Below the pieces are notes generated by a model. That model was not told where the DNA came from and ran no database searches. It worked only from the letters and a program-made list of their open reading frames with translations. This document shows positions 59,387 to 64,000 of a stretch of DNA of 64,000 nt, one piece after another. The position numbers and the translations under genes are program-made. Each line of letters starts with the position of its first letter. The stretch's first letter is position 1. This DNA is from Azospirillum brasilense (GTDB lineage: Bacteria; Pseudomonadota; Alphaproteobacteria; Azospirillales; Azospirillaceae), in the NCBI RefSeq assembly GCF_001315015.1, contig NZ_CP012916.1:698001-762000 (forward strand). The letters are read 5' to 3'.

Positions 59387-59475
59387 TCGGCCCGGTCCCT
59401 CCCAAGGTTTCGGCGTGCGGCGGCAGGATAGAACCTCAAGCTAAGTTGAGGTCAAACGGAAAGTGCCGGACCGCC

Positions 59476-60615
59476 TTACCGTTTCCGCGCGGTGTTGCCG
59501 CCATCGGACAGGAAGCCGGGAGCGGGCGCCTTGACCGGGGGCAAGGGGGAGATCCCGTCCAGCGCCTCCTTCAGCCCCAGCACGCGCTCCACCGAGGCCG
59601 TCCACTGGGCGACGGTCGCCAGATTGTCGATGGGCCAGGACAGCGCCGCGACGGCTTGCTGGAAAGCCTGCGCGGTCTGCATCATCACCCCCAGCGTTAT
59701 AGCCCCGGCGACGTAGCGGGGTGCCACCACCAGAATGGGAAAAACCGCGGACAACACCGAATAAGACGCGCCGAAAGCCATCACGCGGACCAGCGCGCCG
59801 GTCTGCCCTTCCCAGCCGCGGCGCACCCCGTCGAACAGCAGGGACGTGCGGCCGCGCTCCACGGCCTCGCCATGCTGCCGGGCGATGATCGACGCGTTCT
59901 CCCGAACCCGCGCCAGCCCGAAGCGGAAATCGGCCTCCAGCCCCTGCCGCCGCTCCGCGGCGTGGACCAGCGGCCGGGCGACGGCGATGGCGGCGGCGGT
60001 CCCGGCGGCGGAAAAGGCCAGGGCGAGAAGGAGCAGATGGCCGGGCACCGCAAGGCTCACGCCACCGAGCGTGACAGGCACGACACCGGAAAGCTGCCAC
60101 AGAATGCTGGCGAAACTGACCAGAAGCAGCAGGCAATAGGTCAGCGAATGGCCGAGATCGATGGCGAGTTCGGTGACGATGCGGACGTCCTCGGCGATGC
60201 GCCCATCCGGATTGTCGTGATCGCCGGGACGGGAGGGGAGGGCCAGTTCCCGCCCGTCCGATAGCCAGTCGCCGACCAGCCGCCGGGTCAGCCAAGCCCG
60301 CCAGCCGAACTGGAGGCGCCGCTTCACCCACAAATGCGCCACGGTGACGGCGATGTTGTACAGCAGGATGCCGCCGGCCGCCGCGGCCATGACGGGCAAG
60401 CGGTCCATCGCCCGCTGCTCCAGCGCGTCGAACAGGCGCTGGCTCCACAGGTTCATCATGACCGGGACCGACACCTGTGCCGCCGTCAGGACCAGCAAGA
60501 CCGTGGCCGGCAGCCATACCGGCCAGCGGTCCCAACCCGCCCAGTATCCCCCGGCCAGCCCGGCGAAGCGCCGGACGAAGCCGGAGGCGGCCCTCAGCGA
60601 AATCCCTTTCACCAT
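59476..60615 (-). CDS. SbmA/YddA-like transporter membrane domain without ATPase
   Basis: 379 residues from the ATG at 60615. Six to seven helices match the ABC_membrane_2/SbmA-BacA domain: SQRLFDALEQRAMDRLPVM, YNIAVTVAHLWVKRRLQF, WRAWLTRRLVGDWLSDG, NPDGRIAEDVRIVTELAIDL and ILWQLSGVVPVTLG. The nucleotide-binding domain that follows in YddA/ABCD transporters is absent; the protein ends in a short polar tail. SbmA and BacA also lack an ATPase and use the proton gradient for peptide uptake, so this may act likewise. No partner ATPase gene is adjacent. Confidence 0.78.
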   Translation of the reverse strand: MVKGISLRAASGFVRRFAGLAGGYWAGWDRWPVWLPATVLLVLTAAQVSVPVMMNLWSQRLFDALEQRAMDRLPVMAAAAGGILLYNIAVTVAHLWVKRRLQFGWRAWLTRRLVGDWLSDGRELALPSRPGDHDNPDGRIAEDVRIVTELAIDLGHSLTYCLLLLVSFASILWQLSGVVPVTLGGVSLAVPGHLLLLALAFSAAGTAAAIAVARPLVHAAERRQGLEADFRFGLARVRENASIIARQHGEAVERGRTSLLFDGVRRGWEGQTGALVRVMAFGASYSVLSAVFPILVVAPRYVAGAITLGVMMQTAQAFQQAVAALSWPIDNLATVAQWTASVERVLGLKEALDGISPLPPVKAPAPGFLSDGGNTARKR

Positions 60616-60744
60616 GACCGACCATCCCGGCCGCCCAACCGAAACGCCCAACCGAGACCCCGATCGCTCAGGCACCTCGGTTCAGCTTAACACCCATCCG
60701 GCGGACGGGGATCGGAACAAGCGGCGATCCCTCATCCTGTCGGG

Positions 60745-62772
60745 TCAGGCGGCCCGGACGGTGGTGATGAAGCTGCGCACCTCGCTGCGCAGCCGCTCCG
60801 CCTCGACGGCCAGTTCCTCCGATGTGCCGTGGACATTGCTGGCCGCCTCGCCGGTCTCCGACACCGCCGTGCTGACGCCGGCGATGTTGCGCGACACCTC
60901 TTCCGTTCCTTGGGCGGCCTGGGACACGCTGCTGGCGATCTCGCGGGTCGCGGCGGCCTGCTCCTCGATGGCAGCGGCGATGGTGGTGGCGATCTCGCTC
61001 ATCCGGCCGATGGTCTGGCCGATGCTGCCGATGGCCTTCTGCGCACCGCCGGTGGTCTGCTGGATCTCCTGCACCTTCGACTGAATTTCGTCGGTCGCCT
61101 TGGCGGTCTGGTTGGCCAGCGCCTTCACCTCGCCCGCCACCACCGCGAAGCCCTTGCCGGCCTCGCCGGCGCGCGCCGCCTCGATGGTCGCGTTCAGCGC
61201 CAGCAGGTTGGTCTGGGCGGCGATGCCGCTGATGATCTCCACCACCTGCCCGATCTGCTCCGCGGCGGTGACGAGGGCGCGCATGGTGCGGTCGGCGCCC
61301 TCGGCGTCGGCCACCGCCTGACCGGCGATGCGGGTAGAGATCTCCACCTGCTGGCCGATCTCGGCGATGGAGGCCGACAGCTCCTCCGTCGCGCTGGCGA
61401 CGGTCTGGACATTGGCCGACGCTTCCTCGGAGGCGGAAGCGACCAGGAGCGAGCGCTCGCTGGCGTCCGCCGCTGTGCCGGACAGGGTGCTGGCGGCGTT
61501 GTGCATGCCGCCGGCGGCGCTCGCCACCGCCTCGACGATGCCCTGGACCGTCGTCTCGAAGGTGTCGGCCATGCGCATCATGGTGGCGCGGCGCTGCTCG
61601 GCGGCTTGGCGCTCGGCCTCCTCCTGGGCCTTCCGCATGCGCTCCATCTCCTCGGCGTTCGACTTGAAGACCTGGAGGGCGCGGGCCAGCGCCCCGATCT
61701 CATCCTTCCGCCAGCCCTCATCCACCTGAACCGTGCGGTCGCCTTCGGCCAGCCGGCCCATCGCCCCGGTGATGGCGCCGAGCGGGCGGGTGATGGCCCG
61801 CGAGATCATCCAGGCCAGCAGCAAACCCAGCGCCACGGCGGCGGCGGTCACCGCGGTTCCCTGCCGCTCGGCGGCGGTCACCGCGGTGGCGGCGCTGCGC
61901 TCCAGCCCTTTCAGGACCTCGGTGGAATGCTGGCGGATCGACCCGATCCTCCCATTGATCTGCGCGCCGGCTCGGGTCAGCGTGTCGGAGTTGACTCGCG
62001 CCATTTCCTCGGCGATGGCGGCGATGCGCTCGATGCCCGCGGTGTAGCGCGGCAGCTTGGCGAGCACCTCGGTGCGCTTGGCGGCGCCCGGGGAATCGGC
62101 CCAGCCCTTGGCTTCACCCTCGACATCGGCGGCCACCGACGCCAGATCCTGGCGGATGCGGACCAGATCCTCGGGCTTCGTCTCAGTCACGAAGCGGGCG
62201 ACCAGCACGCGCACCAGCAGATACTGCTCGCTGACGCCCGCGGCCTGAACGGTGCGGTCCAGATTGCCGGTCTGCCGTTCGGCCGTCACCAGATCGCTCA
62301 AGGTCCGACGGATGTCGGCCCCCAGCTTGTTCACGATCTCCGCGACGATGCCGTCCCGTTCGGTGCGCAGGGCGACCAGCCGGTCGAAGCCGGTCAGGAA
62401 GTCCCGCTCCAGCCCGCGGATCTCGTCCACCGCCTGACGATCGGCCGAATCGCCGATGCCGGGGGCCGCCTTGTCCAGATGCCGGCGGAAGTCCCCGGTT
62501 GTCGCGCGGAAGCGGTTGGCAGCACCGTCCGTCCCGGAAACGAGAAACTCCGCCGCCGCCCCCAGCGCGTCGGACAGCGCGGTATCGGCCTCCCCCAGCG
62601 TCACCGTGACGTCCGACTGCGCCGCGTAGCTGCGCAGTGCTGTATCGTTCGACCGAAGGCCGCTCCAGGAAACCGCCCCCAACGTGACCAGCAGGGCCAG
62701 CGTGACCCCGAAGCCGGTGTAGACCTTGGTTGCGGTGCGCAAGTTGGCGAAAGCACGAAGGGAGGTGGTCAT
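60745..62772 (-). CDS. Methyl-accepting chemotaxis protein
   Basis: 675 residues from the ATG at 62772. The first membrane helix (about 18-38) and second (about 312-335, AAAVALGLLLAWMISRAI) flank a long all-helical periplasmic sensor of about 270 residues, the size of an HBM (helical bimodular) domain. HAMP follows (RPLGAITGAMGRLAEGD), then the signalling domain with the hairpin tip region QVVEIISGIAAQTNLLALNA and IEAARAGEAGKGFAVVAGEVK. There is no C-terminal CheR-binding pentapeptide. The ligand is unknown. Confidence 0.93.
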   Translation of the reverse strand: MTTSLRAFANLRTATKVYTGFGVTLALLVTLGAVSWSGLRSNDTALRSYAAQSDVTVTLGEADTALSDALGAAAEFLVSGTDGAANRFRATTGDFRRHLDKAAPGIGDSADRQAVDEIRGLERDFLTGFDRLVALRTERDGIVAEIVNKLGADIRRTLSDLVTAERQTGNLDRTVQAAGVSEQYLLVRVLVARFVTETKPEDLVRIRQDLASVAADVEGEAKGWADSPGAAKRTEVLAKLPRYTAGIERIAAIAEEMARVNSDTLTRAGAQINGRIGSIRQHSTEVLKGLERSAATAVTAAERQGTAVTAAAVALGLLLAWMISRAITRPLGAITGAMGRLAEGDRTVQVDEGWRKDEIGALARALQVFKSNAEEMERMRKAQEEAERQAAEQRRATMMRMADTFETTVQGIVEAVASAAGGMHNAASTLSGTAADASERSLLVASASEEASANVQTVASATEELSASIAEIGQQVEISTRIAGQAVADAEGADRTMRALVTAAEQIGQVVEIISGIAAQTNLLALNATIEAARAGEAGKGFAVVAGEVKALANQTAKATDEIQSKVQEIQQTTGGAQKAIGSIGQTIGRMSEIATTIAAAIEEQAAATREIASSVSQAAQGTEEVSRNIAGVSTAVSETGEAASNVHGTSEELAVEAERLRSEVRSFITTVRAA

Positions 62773-63114
62773 GATGGGATGTCCTGCCTGGGGTATTTTT
62801 TGTTCGGCGTCGGTCGCCCGCACCGGATCAAATCATTCTCAAATTCTGTACCAACTCCCAATCCCCGCGTAATTGCTGTTCCACCCAGCAAAATTCCCGA
62901 GTGGACTGCGCGGTTGTTCCTTCCCAACCGTTGCAATTTGCCAACGCGCTCCCATCCGCGTCGCAAATCGCCACGCCCGCGCCGGCAGGTTACGAATGGG
63001 AACGCCGGAACCGCCCCAATGTTGAGGGCCGATGTTGAGACCCCATGTTGAGGGAAGCGCCGCCAGAGCGCAGACTGGAATCCCGCACACGCACGGAACA
63101 ACGAGAGGTCGGTC
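62773..63114. other. 342-bp gene-free divergent promoter region
   Basis: Between the chemoreceptor (minus) and aldo/keto reductase (plus). The left part is AT-richer, with TATTTTTTGTTC on the minus strand, a likely promoter part of the chemoreceptor gene. At 63019-63052 the octamer ATGTTGAG occurs three times with an exact 13-bp period (63019, 63032, 63045), 63 bp before the reductase ATG. Confidence 0.6.
63019..63057. repeat. Three direct repeats with 13-bp period
   Basis: ATGTTGAG starts at 63019, 63032 and 63045. The positions between the octamers vary, so the octamer itself is conserved. It may be a regulator site of the aldo/keto reductase gene. Confidence 0.6.
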
Positions 63115-64000
63115 ATGCCGGACAGCAAGCATTTCGCTCCGCCCGGACCCATCGGGTTTGGTGGCGCTCCGCTCGGCAACATGTTCGAGGAGGTGCCGGA
63201 CGACGTGGCGGAGGCCACGCTGGCCGCCGCCTGGGACGCCGGCATCCGCTATTTCGACACGGCGCCGGAATACGGCCCCGGCATATCGGAGCACCGGTTC
63301 GGCCATGTCCTGCGCAACCGGCCGCGCGACGAGTTCGTCCTGTCCACCAAGGTCGGGCGCCTGCTGCGCGCCGATGCCAGCAAAGGCGGCCAGCACGGCC
63401 CCTTCGTGAAGGGGCTGCCCTTCCGCGTGGACTACGACTACACCGCCGACGGGGTGCGCCGCTCCATCGAGGACAGCCTGCAACGGCTGGGCATGGCACG
63501 CATTGACATCGCTTACATCCACGACTGCGCGGAGGACGCCCACGGCGACCGCTGGCTGGAGGTGTTCGACACCGCCATGACGGGCGCCGCCGTGGCGCTG
63601 ACCAAGCTCCGCGAGGAAGGCGTCATCCGCGGCTGGGGCCTGGGCGTCAACCGGGTGGAGCCCTGCGTGATGGCGCTGGAACGGGCCGACCCGGACGTCT
63701 TCCTGCTGGCCGGGCGCTACAGCTTGCTGAACCAACCGGCGCTGGACACGCTGTTCCCGCGCTGCCAGGAGCGCGGCGTCCATGTGGTGGTCGGCGGCCC
63801 CTACAACTCCGGCCTGATCGCCGGGGGCAAGAATTTCGAGTACCAGGAGGCTCCGCCGGACAAGGTGGCGGCGCGCGACCGGCTGGCCGAGATCGCCAAA
63901 CGGCACGGCGTGGACCTGCGGGCGGCGGCGCTGCAATTCTGCGCGGCGCACCCGGTCGTCGCCTCGGTCATTCCGGGCACCAAGAACCCGGCGCGCGTGC
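63115..64000 (+). CDS. Aldo/keto reductase, D-threo-aldose 1-dehydrogenase-like (3' end outside window)
   Basis: At least 295 residues, running off the right edge. The TIM-barrel family is shown by GFGGAPLGNMFE, AAWDAGIRYFDTAPEYGPGISEHRFG (catalytic Asp and Tyr), VLSTKVGRLL (Lys) and IDIAYIHDC (His). The C-terminal cofactor region starts at VVASVIPGTKNPARV. This subgroup oxidises L-fucose, L-galactose or similar aldoses with NAD(P). The ATG has AGAGGTCGGTC upstream. Three 13-bp direct repeats lie in its promoter region. Confidence 0.88.
   Translation, partial: MPDSKHFAPPGPIGFGGAPLGNMFEEVPDDVAEATLAAAWDAGIRYFDTAPEYGPGISEHRFGHVLRNRPRDEFVLSTKVGRLLRADASKGGQHGPFVKGLPFRVDYDYTADGVRRSIEDSLQRLGMARIDIAYIHDCAEDAHGDRWLEVFDTAMTGAAVALTKLREEGVIRGWGLGVNRVEPCVMALERADPDVFLLAGRYSLLNQPALDTLFPRCQERGVHVVVGGPYNSGLIAGGKNFEYQEAPPDKVAARDRLAEIAKRHGVDLRAAALQFCAAHPVVASVIPGTKNPARV

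Noticed and set aside
63019..63057. Origin iterons
   Set aside because: Three 8-bp repeats at 13-bp spacing are too short and few, and no replication initiator gene is in the window.

Overview
The window is high-GC, densely coded DNA from an alphaproteobacterium. PutA without an N-terminal ribbon-helix-helix domain, Lrp-type regulation of proline genes, a TtrS-type kinase with a PhnD-like sensor, SqrR/BigR-type sulfide control and ParA with an N-terminal helix-turn-helix domain all fit Rhodospirillales, most likely Azospirillum. That placement is inference from gene content; no rRNA or tRNA is present. A plasmid-type parAB cassette at 56.1-58.2 kb suggests a secondary replicon (megaplasmid or chromid) rather than the main chromosome.

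Layout. 0-12.5 kb is mixed metabolism and regulation: a LysR regulator, an Lrp regulator divergent from an AceE/MdeB-like E1 enzyme, an Rrf2 regulator, a DUF1360-like membrane protein, a site-2 protease with CBS domains, a periplasmic DsrE protein, a minus-strand chorismate-linked operon (UbiC-like protein, SDR, pabB, pabC), and thioredoxin 2. 12.5-22 kb is a coherent sulfide/sulfur-stress region: a TtrS/TtrR-like two-component system, sulfide:quinone oxidoreductase and a DUF2892 membrane protein on the minus strand, facing an RND efflux pair plus rhodanese on the plus strand, with an ArsR-family SqrR/BigR-like repressor at the far end. Overlapping divergent promoters share one operator-like site at 16871-16890, and a related site lies in front of the repressor gene. 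22-27.7 kb holds an OB-fold-like exported protein, an ECF sigma/anti-sigma pair, small hypothetical proteins, an extensin-like protein and a metallo-beta-lactamase-fold hydrolase. 27.7-33.2 kb is proline/glutamate metabolism (putA, proC, an Lrp-type regulator) followed by a previously hidden 48-residue membrane ORF.

33.6-50.6 kb is one long plus-strand exopolysaccharide locus of the Wzx/Wzy type. It holds two paralogous right-handed beta-helix proteins (the first also carries two tandem CBM60-like carbohydrate-binding modules), a GT2, a NodB-type deacetylase, a FemAB/GNAT-like acyltransferase, a nucleotide-sugar dehydrogenase, a Wzc-type tyrosine autokinase, a Wzy/WaaL-type polymerase or ligase, a Wzx-type flippase and two more GT2 enzymes. 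Together they could make, modify, polymerise and export a uronic-acid-containing polymer. The priming sugar-phosphate transferase and the outer-membrane Wza channel are not in the window. The intergenic gaps of this locus carry several inverted repeats that look regulatory.

50.6-56 kb carries an AEC transporter, hydroxypyruvate isomerase, an AbrB-type membrane protein, an HTH protein, a flavin reductase-like protein and an M48 lipoprotein protease. 56.1-58.2 kb is the partition cassette: a 22-bp perfect palindrome occurs upstream of parA and again just after parB, and a 14-bp-armed inverted repeat lies in the parA promoter region. 58.2-64 kb carries an HPP/CBS membrane protein, an SbmA/YddA-like transporter with no ATPase domain, a chemoreceptor and the start of an aldo/keto reductase that runs off the end.
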